A stretch of DNA of 9,837 nucleotides. It comes from Pseudomonadota bacterium (GTDB lineage Bacteria > Pseudomonadota > Alphaproteobacteria > Rhizobiales > Beijerinckiaceae). Every line of letters begins with the position of its first letter. The first letter of the stretch is position 1. Under the pieces are notes generated by a model that worked only from the letters and a program-made list of their open reading frames with translations, made no database searches and was not told the DNA's origin. Below, one piece after another: positions 1-7,243 of the stretch. Position numbers and translations under genes: made by a program. The stretch covers positions 1 to 9,837 of the forward strand of contig JAGWRL010000049.1 in assembly GCA_028876585.1 (NCBI GenBank), in the 5' to 3' direction.

Positions 1-45
1 ATAGTTGCCAACGACAACTATGCTCCGGTGGCCCTCGCCGCGTAA
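1..45 (+). CDS. Possible C-terminal end of an upstream plus-strand gene (partial)
   Basis: Frame 1 is open from the window edge to a TAA at 43-45 and reads IVANDNYAPVALAA. The composition is plausible for a protein C-terminus, but 14 codons are too few to assign a family. A 9-bp plus-strand RNA hairpin lies 26 nt after the stop, which would suit the end of a plus-strand transcript. It could equally be chance reading of an intergenic stretch. No function is proposed. Confidence 0.25.
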   Translation: MVANDNYAPVALAA

Positions 46-71
46 TGCGGTGATGGTACTGGGAATCAAGT

Positions 72-93
72 CCTAGGGGTTTGCACCTTTAGG
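72..93 (+). terminator. Stem-loop, possible 3' end structure of the left-edge transcript
   Basis: Positions 72-80 pair with 85-93 around a TTGC tetraloop, giving 9 bp. Two of these are G-U wobbles (76-89 and 77-88), so the full stem forms only in RNA copied as the plus strand. On the minus strand the same positions become A-C mismatches. There is no T-tract after it, so it is not a classical intrinsic terminator. A processed 3' end or a small structured RNA is equally possible. Confidence 0.3.
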
Positions 94-144
94 CGGGGTC
101 CGGAGGCGCCTGGCAACAGAAGCCTCCACTTCATCCCCTTGATC

Positions 145-624
145 TCAGCGCTTCATCGCCACTTCGACGTGATTGACGTTGGTTCCCTTCGCATTGAGCG
201 TCACGTCGAACAGTTTGCCGTTGGTGACGCGGATCGCGATGTTGGCGGTGAAGCCCGGCGCGGTGGTCTGCGCGGTGATCAGATCGGGGCGGATGGAGCC
301 GGTAATGTTGCCGGAGGCGTCGCGCGAGGTCTCGGTCCAGGTGCCGCGCAGCGCCTGACCGTCGGTGTAAAGCTCGGCGCGAAAATCGACGCGGTAGCTG
401 TCGCTGGCGCACACCAGCGTCAGCGTCATTGCGATGCCGTCGGGCTGCGGCGAGTTGAGCGACTTGCAGATCAGCGATTCCGACTTGCCGTGCACGTCGG
501 AGACGCGCCCCACGCCTTTCCAGGCGCCGCCGAATTCGGCGAACGGACCGGCGGCGAGCGCCCCGCTCGCGCCGAGCATGGCGATAAGGCCAAGCGAAAC
601 AGACTTCGAGGACATAAGACGCAT
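145..624 (-). CDS. Secreted hypothetical protein, conserved rhizobial type
   Basis: This 159-aa protein has a signal peptide at residues 1-24 or 25 (MRLMSSK, a hydrophobic stretch, then GALA-A) and is probably periplasmic. The mature part has a short Gly/Trp-containing start (GGAWKGVGR, about residues 32-40), two cysteines (C53 and C72) that could form a disulfide, and alternating Thr/Ser/Val-rich segments typical of a small beta-sandwich or beta-barrel fold. From memory it resembles a family of uncharacterised secreted proteins common in Rhizobiales (pattern G-W-G-G, C, LxCASDSYxFxxxS, GFxANL); the function is unknown. The start at 624 is chosen because GGAG lies 8 nt upstream; the in-frame ATG at 615 is too far from it. 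An upstream in-frame extension to about 1032 overlaps the exporter gene and is rejected. The start lies 26 nt after the exporter stop, so the two genes are probably co-transcribed and this protein may serve as its periplasmic partner (inference). Confidence 0.8.
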   Translation of the reverse strand: MRLMSSKSVSLGLIAMLGASGALAAGPFAEFGGAWKGVGRVSDVHGKSESLICKSLNSPQPDGIAMTLTLVCASDSYRVDFRAELYTDGQALRGTWTETSRDASGNITGSIRPDLITAQTTAPGFTANIAIRVTNGKLFDVTLNAKGTNVNHVEVAMKR

Positions 625-650
625 GGAGAATTCTCCGGGTTGCTGTTCAA

Positions 651-3041
651 TCAGGACTTCGTCGGCGCGAAACGGCGGCCCCGCAGCCGCACCTCCCATT
701 GCATGAAAACCGTCATCATCGGCCGCAGGATCGTGAGGTCGGCGACCAGCGCCGCGAACATCGCGAAGGCGCTGAGCCAACCGAAAGTTTTCAGCATCGG
801 CAGGTTCGAGAACGCGGTCGCCGCCAGGCCGAACACCAGCACGACCGAGGTGAGGATCAAAGCCGGCCCGACCAGCACCGTCGCCCGCCGCACCCCGACC
901 GCCGGATCGGGGTCCTTGCCGACCTCGCGCCACAGCCGGTTGAGGAAATGGATGGTCGCGCTCAGGCCGAGCCCGAACGAGATCGTCAGCGCGATCACGC
1001 TGGCGAATTGCAGCCCGGCGCCCAACAGCCACAGCAGCCCGCCCGCCGCCACGACCGGGAAAACGCCGGTGACGACCGTCACCAGCGTCACCGGCGCCGA
1101 GCGGAAGGCCAGCCCGATGAAGATGGCGACCACGCCGAATTCGAGCGTCAGCCCCTGTCCCAGTTTGGCGATCATGCCGGCGCTGTTGCGCGCGGCGATC
1201 ACGGCCAGCCCGGTCACGACGATCCCATAATCGGGATGCGCGCGCCGCACCGCGTCGAGGCCGCGGTCGAGCTTGTTGATCACCGGCAGCAGTTCGCTGG
1301 CGTCCTTGTCGGGAATGCGGCCGGCGACCAGTTCGGAGCGCCCGTCGGCGGCCAGGAAGCGCCGGGTGAGGAATTTCGGCAGGATGTCGACATAGGATTT
1401 CATCTCGGCGACGTCGGTCTCGCCGAGCTTGTCGCGCAGCCAGTTGCGCAACGTCTGCATCGACCAGACATTGCCGAGCCCGGCCTGCGTTTCGACGATT
1501 TTATGCACCTGCGCCAGCACGTCGAGCGTCTGCGGCGAATAGACGCCCTCGCCGGGCGGGAAGGTGATCATCACATCGACCGGATTGGCGCCGGCGAGCT
1601 TGGCGTCGATCCGGTTGATCGCCTCGATCGCATGTTCGCGGTCAGGCGCCTGATCGGCCAGCCGATAACGCGGCTTGAGATCGAAATAGGCCAGGCTCAG
1701 CACGATCAGCACGGCGAGCGCGCAGAGGCTCGCCAGCCCGGGCCGGCGCGTCATGCGGTCGGCGATCCAGTCGCAGAAGGCGCGCAGCGCGTTGACGCCG
1801 GTGTCGACGTGGGAAAGGCTCGCCACCCGCGTTCCCGTCGGCGCGATCAACATGCCGAGCGCCGGCAGCACCGTCAGCACCGTGACCAGCGCGACGCCCA
1901 TGCCGATGACGCCGGCGAGGCCAAACGCGCGGATCATGTCGGAATCCGACAGCCGCAGCGCCATGAACGACAAGGCGCCCGTCGCATGGGTCAGCACGCA
2001 GGCGGGGCCTACGGTGTAGATCGCCGAGCGGAACGCGCGGGCGCGGTCGTCGCCCTGGATCAGCCGGTCGCGCGCGGCGAAGGTGAGCTGCATCGAATCG
2101 GAAAAGCTGATCACCATGATGAGCGGCGTCATCACGTTCAAGAACATGTTGAGCTTGAGGCCGAGCCAGCCGATCGCGCCGAGCGCCAGCACGATCGCCA
2201 GCAGCGGCGGCGCGGTGGCGATGACGAGGAACGACAGCCGGCGGAAGAACAGGATCGCCACCAGGCAACCCAGCGCAAAGCCGACCGCGTTATAGTCGAT
2301 GCGGTCGCGTTCGACCGCCTGGCGGATCTGCAACTGCATGATCGGCACGCCGGAAAGCTGCGCGTCGAGGCCGACGCCGCGCAGATCCTCGTCCAAAGTC
2401 TTGCGGATTTCGCCCACCACCGAAGCGAGCCTGCCGCCGAGCGTCGCCGCCGGATCGAGCGACATCACCACCAGCGTCAGCGCGCCGTCCTCGGACAGAA
2501 GTTTGCCGCGGATCAGGTCGTTGTCCTTCAGCCGCCGCACCAGCGCGTCATAGGCCGGCCCTTTCGGCAGATCCTCGGGGAAAACCGGCTGCGGCAGGCC
2601 GCCCTGGGCGGCGGGCTGGCGGGCGGAGAAGATCGAGACCAGGCCCCTGTCGCCGTCGACCAGTTGCAAATCCGTCACCAGCCGGCGCATCGCCTCGATC
2701 TGCGCGCGGCCCAGCAGGTCCTTGCCTTCGATGACGACCAGCACGTCGTATTCGTTCGACGGGAAGGTTTTGGCCTCCTGCTCGAACTGCTTGAACTCCG
2801 GCGTCTCGGCGCGGAACAATTCGCTCAAGGAATCGTCGACCTTGAGCCGGGCGATCCCCAGCGCCGCGCCGATCACCAGCAGCGCCAGCGCGATCAGCGT
2901 CAGGATCGGCGCGCGCAGGCCGATCAGCCCGAGCCGTTCGGCGCCGAAAGCGATGTTGAGCCGTTCGCTGGTCGGCTCCGCTCCGTTGTCGGGCCGACTT
3001 GCTTGGCCGCCAGTGTCGGTTCGCGCGTCGAACAGTCCCAT
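651..3041 (-). CDS. RND/MMPL-superfamily exporter (COG1033-like)
   Basis: This is an inner-membrane transporter of the RND superfamily, MMPL-type single-chain branch, with 796 residues. Architecture: a cytoplasmic N-terminus of about 43 residues; TM1 at about 44-63; a first large periplasmic domain at about 66-248; a cluster of five helices at about 252-397, with the TM4 motif ISFSDSMQL near 308-318 (the acidic residue is where RND pumps often carry a proton-relay Asp); TM7 at about 435-452; a second periplasmic domain at about 455-625; and five final helices to about 780. The length and twofold layout match HpnN-like and COG1033 predicted exporters. The start is supported by GAGG 9 nt before the ATG. 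It faces away from hpnH across a 362-nt gap and is followed by a secreted protein gene. It is clearly a different protein from HpnN (the N-terminal extension and TM4 motif differ). The substrate is unknown; a lipid or hydrophobic molecule is likely from family and context. Confidence 0.88.
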   Translation of the reverse strand: MGLFDARTDTGGQASRPDNGAEPTSERLNIAFGAERLGLIGLRAPILTLIALALLVIGAALGIARLKVDDSLSELFRAETPEFKQFEQEAKTFPSNEYDVLVVIEGKDLLGRAQIEAMRRLVTDLQLVDGDRGLVSIFSARQPAAQGGLPQPVFPEDLPKGPAYDALVRRLKDNDLIRGKLLSEDGALTLVVMSLDPAATLGGRLASVVGEIRKTLDEDLRGVGLDAQLSGVPIMQLQIRQAVERDRIDYNAVGFALGCLVAILFFRRLSFLVIATAPPLLAIVLALGAIGWLGLKLNMFLNVMTPLIMVISFSDSMQLTFAARDRLIQGDDRARAFRSAIYTVGPACVLTHATGALSFMALRLSDSDMIRAFGLAGVIGMGVALVTVLTVLPALGMLIAPTGTRVASLSHVDTGVNALRAFCDWIADRMTRRPGLASLCALAVLIVLSLAYFDLKPRYRLADQAPDREHAIEAINRIDAKLAGANPVDVMITFPPGEGVYSPQTLDVLAQVHKIVETQAGLGNVWSMQTLRNWLRDKLGETDVAEMKSYVDILPKFLTRRFLAADGRSELVAGRIPDKDASELLPVINKLDRGLDAVRRAHPDYGIVVTGLAVIAARNSAGMIAKLGQGLTLEFGVVAIFIGLAFRSAPVTLVTVVTGVFPVVAAGGLLWLLGAGLQFASVIALTISFGLGLSATIHFLNRLWREVGKDPDPAVGVRRATVLVGPALILTSVVLVFGLAATAFSNLPMLKTFGWLSAFAMFAALVADLTILRPMMTVFMQWEVRLRGRRFAPTKS

Positions 3042-3118
3042 ACCCCAACGCCTCGCCGCCGCTTGGTCCGGGCGAACGCGGGCGCCCGACCTTCGCCGCG
3101 AACCATGTTAGCACGCGT

Positions 3119-3134
3119 CACCGGCGTGCCGGTG
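3119..3134. promoter_or_regulatory. Perfect palindrome, candidate operator
   Basis: CACCGGC-GT-GCCGGTG gives perfect 7-bp arms around a 2-bp centre, the size of a dimeric regulator site. It lies 78-93 bp upstream of the exporter start codon, where a repressor or activator of that gene would bind. GC-rich palindromes arise by chance in such DNA, so this is only suggestive. Confidence 0.3.
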
Positions 3135-3147
3135 GTTACGTCAAAAT

Positions 3148-3169
3148 CGCGCCCGAAGAAAGGGGCGCG
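3148..3169. repeat. Inverted repeat in the divergent region
   Basis: CGCGCCC at 3148-3154 is the exact reverse complement of GGGCGCG at 3163-3169, with an A-rich 8-nt loop between. It could be a hairpin in the 5' leader of the exporter mRNA or part of an operator. There is no T-tract on either side. Confidence 0.3.
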
Positions 3170-3259
3170 CGGTCGGGCGCGCTCGCACGTTTGCAACCTT
3201 TCCGACCAAAAGCAGCGCACATTTGTGTGAGAGTGGAAGACCTTATCCCGGGGCCGGAG

Positions 3260-3288
3260 TTGCCCGCCGCGCCATTCCTGCCTATAAG
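3260..3288 (+). promoter_or_regulatory. Candidate promoter for hpnH-hpnN
   Basis: TTGCCC (3260-3265) and TATAAG (3283-3288) are separated by 17 nt, which fits a housekeeping sigma-70-type promoter. Transcription would start near 3295, giving a leader of about 110 nt before hpnH. This is the only AT-rich -10-like element with correct spacing in the plus direction across the gap. It has not been tested. Confidence 0.45.
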
Positions 3289-3310
3289 GCGGCCCTCACG
3301 AGGGACCGCC
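3288..3310. repeat. Hairpin overlapping the hpnH promoter -10/start region
   Basis: GGCGG-CCCT (3288-3296) pairs with AGGG-A-CCGCC (3301-3310) around a CACG loop: nine base pairs with one bulged A. It begins at the last base of the proposed -10 and spans the expected start of transcription. It could therefore be an operator, or, if transcription begins further upstream, a leader hairpin. Confidence 0.35.
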
Positions 3311-3341
3311 GAAACGGGCGGGAGGGGGTCCTTGTCATTTT

Positions 3342-3381
3342 TGACCGCAAATGCGCAAGCGGCAAGCGGGCGCGGCGGTCA
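3342..3381 (+). promoter_or_regulatory. Spaced inverted repeat in the hpnH leader
   Basis: TGACCGC (3342-3348) and GCGGTCA (3375-3381) are perfect inverted copies whose starts are 33 bp apart, about three helical turns. A further half-match (GTCA, 3335-3338) lies just upstream. The pair sits between the candidate promoter and the hpnH Shine-Dalgarno site. It could bind a regulator on one face of the DNA or fold as a leader stem. Confidence 0.3.
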
Positions 3382-3403
3382 CTACCGGTGTCGAGGCTCG
3401 TAA

Positions 3404-4564
3404 ATGCGCATTCCCTTTCATAAGGAATTGAAAATCGGCGGCTATATTCTCAAGCAGAAGCTGCTGGGGAATAAGCACTATCCGCTGGTGTTGATGCTGG
3501 AGCCGCTGTTCCGCTGCAACCTCGCCTGCGCCGGCTGCGGCAAGATCGATTATCCCGCGCCGATCCTCAACCAGCGCCTGAGCGTGCAGGAATGCCTCGA
3601 CGCCGTCGATCAATGCGGCGCGCCGGTCGTCGCCATCCCCGGCGGCGAGCCGCTGATCCACAAGGAGATCGGCGAGATCGTCGCGGGCATCGTCGCGCGC
3701 AGGAAATTCGTCTCGCTGTGCACCAATGCGCTGCTGCTCGAAAAGAAGCTGCACCTGCTCACACCGTCGCCCTATCTCACCATCACCGTCCATCTCGACG
3801 GCATGAAGGAGCAGCACGACCGCGCCGTCAGCCAGGACGGCGTGTTCGAGATCGCGGTGCAGGCGATCAAGGCGGCCAAGGCGGCCGGCCACAACGTCAA
3901 CGTCAACGCCACCATCTTCGACAACCAGACCGCCGAGGAGATCGCCGGCTTCCTCGATCTCGCCCGCGATCTGCGCGTCGGCGTGTCGATCTCGCCGGGC
4001 TACGCCTACGAGCGCGCGCCCGACCAGCAGCATTTCCTCAACCGCCGCAACACCAAGGAACTGTTCCGCCGCGTGTTCGCGCTCGGCCGGGGCCGCAAGT
4101 GGACGATCGAGCATTCGCCGCTCTATCTCGACTTCCTCGCCGGCAATCAGGAATATCTGTGCACCCCCTGGGGCATGCCGACGCGCAATGTGTTCGGCTG
4201 GCAGAAGCCCTGCTATCTCGTCGGCGAGGGCTTCGTCTCCTCCTACAAGGAGCTGGTGGAGACGACCGACTGGAACAGCTACGGCACCGGCCGCTACGAG
4301 AAATGCGCCAACTGCATGGCCCATTGCGGCTACGAGCCGACCGCGGCCGATCACGCCCTGCGCAACCCGCTCAAGGCGGCGATGGTCGCTCTGCTAGGTC
4401 CGCGCACCACGGGGCCGATGGCGCCGGAGATCGCGCTCGCCAACCAGCGCCCGGCCGACTACGTGCATACGCGCCACGTCGACAACATGCTGGCCAAGCT
4501 GGAGGCGGAGACGCACGCCGCCCCGCCCGCCCGCGCGCGTCGCTCAGCTCCGGCGGCGGAGTGA
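3404..4564 (+). CDS. hpnH: HpnH, radical-SAM adenosylhopane synthase
   Basis: This radical S-adenosylmethionine enzyme joins a 5'-deoxyadenosyl group to diploptene to give adenosylhopane, the first step of extended (C35) hopanoid side-chain synthesis at the inner membrane. The 386-aa protein carries the iron-sulfur motif C38-x3-C42-x2-C45 (RCNLACAGCG), a GGEPL motif at 80-84 for SAM binding, and a C-terminal Cys set (C253, C270, C301-x2-C304-x3-C308) as in HpnH. The N-terminus (MRIPFHKELKIGGYILKQKL) is typical of HpnH, and the GAGG at 3393-3396 is 7 nt before the ATG, so the start is secure. The last 20 or so residues are Ala/Arg/Pro-rich and probably disordered. hpnN follows after 62 nt; hpnG and shc, common neighbours of hpnH elsewhere, are not in this window. 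Confidence 0.95.
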   Translation: MRIPFHKELKIGGYILKQKLLGNKHYPLVLMLEPLFRCNLACAGCGKIDYPAPILNQRLSVQECLDAVDQCGAPVVAIPGGEPLIHKEIGEIVAGIVARRKFVSLCTNALLLEKKLHLLTPSPYLTITVHLDGMKEQHDRAVSQDGVFEIAVQAIKAAKAAGHNVNVNATIFDNQTAEEIAGFLDLARDLRVGVSISPGYAYERAPDQQHFLNRRNTKELFRRVFALGRGRKWTIEHSPLYLDFLAGNQEYLCTPWGMPTRNVFGWQKPCYLVGEGFVSSYKELVETTDWNSYGTGRYEKCANCMAHCGYEPTAADHALRNPLKAAMVALLGPRTTGPMAPEIALANQRPADYVHTRHVDNMLAKLEAETHAAPPARARRSAPAAE

Positions 4565-4626
4565 AGCGGCCCGCCCGGCCGCCCCTCGTCTCCGATTCCA
4601 ACCGAACCAGGAGCTAACGCTCAATC

Positions 4627-7218
4627 ATGCTGACGAAATTCATCAGCAGGATCGTCGATCTCTGTCTGCGTTTTCCACGTAGCGTCGTCATCGCCGGCCT
4701 CCTGCTCGCGCTCGCTGGGAGCGTCTACACCGCCACCCATTTCGCCATCACCTCCGACATCGATTCGCTGCTGTCGAAGGACCTGCCGTGGCGCCAGCGC
4801 GGCATCGCGTTCGAAAACGCGTTCCGGCGGTTCGAGATCGTCAACGTCGTCGTCGACGCGCCGACGCCGGAGCTGGCGGCGGCGGCGACCGAGGCGCTGA
4901 CGGGGGCGTTCAAACAGGACACGACGCATTTCAAATCGGTCACCAATTCGAGCGCGGCCGATTTCTTCAGCCGCAACGGCCTGCTGTTCCTGCCCGAGGA
5001 TCAGCTCAAGCAGAGCCTGGACGGGTTGAAGCAGGGCGAAGCGCTGATCTCCGATCTCGGCCAGGACCCGAGCCTGCGCGGCCTGGTGTCGGCGGCCGAG
5101 GACACCCTGATCGGCGTCAACCAGCATAAGCTCGAACTCGACGCCACGGCGCCGGTGTTCGGCAAGGTGGCGCAGACGATGCAGGAGGTGCTCGCGGGCA
5201 AGCCGGCGAGCTTCTCGTGGCGCGCGCTGATGACGGGCCATCCGCCGTCCTCGCTGGAATTGCGCGGCTTCATCGAAGTGCGCCCGGTGCTCGACTTCAA
5301 GTCGGTCGAGCCGGGCCATGCGGCGACGCAGGCGTTGCGCGCGATCGCCGCCAAAGTCGCGCCCGCCTATCAGGCGCGCGTGCGCCTCACCGGCCCGGTC
5401 GCGATGGCCGACGAGGAATTCGCCACCATCAAGGAAAACGCCGCCCTCAACGGCTCGATCACCTTCGCCATCGTGCTGCTGATCTTGTGGCTGGCGCTGC
5501 GCTCGTTCAAGCTGATGTTCGCAGTGTTCGTCAATCTGCTGGTCGGCCTGCCGATCACCGCCGCGGTCGGCCTGCTGCTGGTCGGCACGTTCAACCTGAT
5601 CTCGGTCTATTTCGCGGTGCTGTTCGTCGGCATCGGCATCGATTTCTCGATCCAGTACAGCGTGCGTTATCGCGCCGAGCGGCACGAGATCCCCGACCTG
5701 CGCGAGGCGATCCGCGCGGCGGGACATTATGTCGCGGCGCCGCTGACGCTGGCGGGCGTGGCGACCGCGCTCGGCTTCTTCTCGTTCCTGCCCACCCATT
5801 ACAAGGGCGTGTCGGAACTCGGCGTCATCGCCGGCTGCGGCATGCTGATCGCCTACGCCAGCAGCGTAACGGTGCTGCCGGCGCTGATCTCGCTGCTCAA
5901 TCCCAAGGGCGAGCCGGAGCCGCTCGGCTACACCGCTTTGGCGCCGCTCGACGCGTTCCTCGACCGCAACCGCATGGCTGTGCTCTATGGCGTGATCGGA
6001 ACGGTCGTGGTGCTGCTGCCGGCGCTGTTCTGGCTGCGGTTCGACTTCAACCCGATCAACCTGCGCAATCCGCACACCGAATCGATCGCCACCTATCTCG
6101 ACCTGAAGCGCGACCCCGCGACCAACCTCAACGCGCTCGAAGTGCTGGCCCCCAATCTCGACGCCGCCAACGCCATCGCCGCCAAAGTGGCGAAGCTGCC
6201 GGAAGTGTCGCGCGCCACGACGCTGTCGTTCTTCATTCCGCCCGATCAGGACAAGCGCCTGCCCGAGATCGCGCAGGCCGCCAAGGCGCTGGCCGGCGCG
6301 TTCGATCCCGCCCACGCGCTGGCGCCGCCGACCGACAAGGAGAACGTCGAGGCGCTGAGCGAGCTCGCCTCCCGGCTGGAGGATTCCGCCAAGGAGAACC
6401 CCGGCCCCGGCGCGCAGGCGGCGAAATCGCTCGCCGCCGCGCTCGCCAGCCTCGCCAAGGCCGACGTCAAAGTGCGCGAGAGCGCCGACGAGGTGTTCGT
6501 CGCGCCGCTGAAGCGCGATCTCGCCGCGCTCAAGGCGGCGTTGTCGGGCGAAAAAGTCACGCGCGACAATCTGCCCAAAGACCTCGTCGCCGACTGGGTC
6601 GCCGCCGACGGCCGCGCCCGCGTCTCGATCGCGCCGAGCGCCGATCCCAACGACAACGACGCCATGCGCAAATTCGCCAAGGCGGTGCTCGCCGTCGAGC
6701 CGGACGTGACGCAAGGCCCGGTGACGATCCTGGAGGCGAGCGACACCGTGCTCAACGCCTTCATCGAAGCGGGCGTGCTGGCGCTGGCCTCGATCGCGTT
6801 GTTGTTGTGGCTGGTGCTCGGCCGGCTGTCGGACATGCTGATGACGCTGATTCCGCTCAGCATGGCGGCCGTGGTGACGATGGAAATCTGCGCGCTGATC
6901 GGCTGGCCGCTCAATTTCGCCAATATTATCGCGTTCCCTTTGCTGCTGGGCGTGGGCGTCGCGTTCAAGATCTACTACATCATGGCCTGGCGCGACGGGG
7001 TGACCAATCTGTTGCAGACCAGCCTGACGCGGGCGGTGATCTATAGCGCGATGACGACGGCGGTGGCGTTCGGCAGCCTGATGTTTTCCTCCCATCCGGG
7101 CACGGCGAGCATGGGGCGGCTGTTGGCGCTGTCGCTGATCACGACTTTGTGCGCGGCGGTGTTGTTTCAACCGATCCTGATGGGCAAACCGCGTCAGGCG
7201 GAGCCCGGTTCGCATTAA
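4627..7218 (+). CDS. hpnN: HpnN, hopanoid RND transporter
   Basis: HpnN is an inner-membrane RND-superfamily transporter that carries hopanoids from the cytoplasmic to the outer membrane in alphaproteobacteria and Burkholderia. The 863-aa protein has TM1 at about 18-36, a large periplasmic domain at about 40-272, five helices at about 276-425 with the TM4 motif GIGIDFSIQYSVRYR near 335-349 (D339 or so as the likely proton-relay acid), TM7 at about 450-472, a second periplasmic domain at about 475-708 with a long Ala/Lys-rich helical part (about 545-645), and five final helices from about 711. The start MLTKFISRIVDLCLRF fits the family. AGGAG lies 13 nt before the ATG, a longer spacing than usual, which may lower translation relative to hpnH. 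It follows hpnH by 62 nt and precedes a small secreted-protein gene by 25 nt, suggesting one transcript. Confidence 0.95.
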   Translation: MLTKFISRIVDLCLRFPRSVVIAGLLLALAGSVYTATHFAITSDIDSLLSKDLPWRQRGIAFENAFRRFEIVNVVVDAPTPELAAAATEALTGAFKQDTTHFKSVTNSSAADFFSRNGLLFLPEDQLKQSLDGLKQGEALISDLGQDPSLRGLVSAAEDTLIGVNQHKLELDATAPVFGKVAQTMQEVLAGKPASFSWRALMTGHPPSSLELRGFIEVRPVLDFKSVEPGHAATQALRAIAAKVAPAYQARVRLTGPVAMADEEFATIKENAALNGSITFAIVLLILWLALRSFKLMFAVFVNLLVGLPITAAVGLLLVGTFNLISVYFAVLFVGIGIDFSIQYSVRYRAERHEIPDLREAIRAAGHYVAAPLTLAGVATALGFFSFLPTHYKGVSELGVIAGCGMLIAYASSVTVLPALISLLNPKGEPEPLGYTALAPLDAFLDRNRMAVLYGVIGTVVVLLPALFWLRFDFNPINLRNPHTESIATYLDLKRDPATNLNALEVLAPNLDAANAIAAKVAKLPEVSRATTLSFFIPPDQDKRLPEIAQAAKALAGAFDPAHALAPPTDKENVEALSELASRLEDSAKENPGPGAQAAKSLAAALASLAKADVKVRESADEVFVAPLKRDLAALKAALSGEKVTRDNLPKDLVADWVAADGRARVSIAPSADPNDNDAMRKFAKAVLAVEPDVTQGPVTILEASDTVLNAFIEAGVLALASIALLLWLVLGRLSDMLMTLIPLSMAAVVTMEICALIGWPLNFANIIAFPLLLGVGVAFKIYYIMAWRDGVTNLLQTSLTRAVIYSAMTTAVAFGSLMFSSHPGTASMGRLLALSLITTLCAAVLFQPILMGKPRQAEPGSH

Positions 7219-7243
7219 CATCGACGTCGGGGAGGATTGAGCG

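Larger units (their letters stand above)
3042..3403. promoter_or_regulatory. Divergent control region between the RND exporter gene and hpnH
   Basis: This 362-nt stretch separates two divergent start codons. No convincing coding sequence was seen: the open frames that cross it are extensions or shadows of the flanking genes. It contains one plausible sigma-70-type promoter facing hpnH (3260-3288), the hpnH Shine-Dalgarno site GAGG at 3393-3396, and at least four inverted repeats, listed separately. No clear promoter was found for the minus-strand exporter: TTGACG (3144-3139) and TAACAT (3110-3105) are present, but 28 nt apart. No EcfG-type GGAAC/CGTT pair was seen. Confidence 0.7.

Noticed and set aside
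625..1032. Upstream extension of the 159-aa secreted protein
   Set aside because: The extension is a shadow inside the exporter gene; the start at 624 has a Shine-Dalgarno site and a signal peptide.
699..3230. Long plus-strand open frame (843 codons) antisense to the RND exporter
   Set aside because: It has the same Arg/Gln/Asp/His-rich shadow composition, and the exporter on the minus strand has a complete TM and domain architecture.
3341..3369. TTGACC at 3341-3346 as the -35 box of an hpnH promoter
   Set aside because: No acceptable -10 occurs 16-18 nt downstream (only AAGCGG-like sequence); the TTGCCC/TATAAG pair upstream is better.
3349..3410. Direct repeat AAATGCGCA at 3349-3357 and 3402-3410, the second covering the hpnH start
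   Set aside because: Nine bases can recur by chance, the copies are not in the same reading frame, and the first ATG has no Shine-Dalgarno site or open frame of note.
3335..4354. Minus-strand open frame of 339 codons over hpnH
   Set aside because: Antisense shadow of hpnH; no motifs and no plausible start context.
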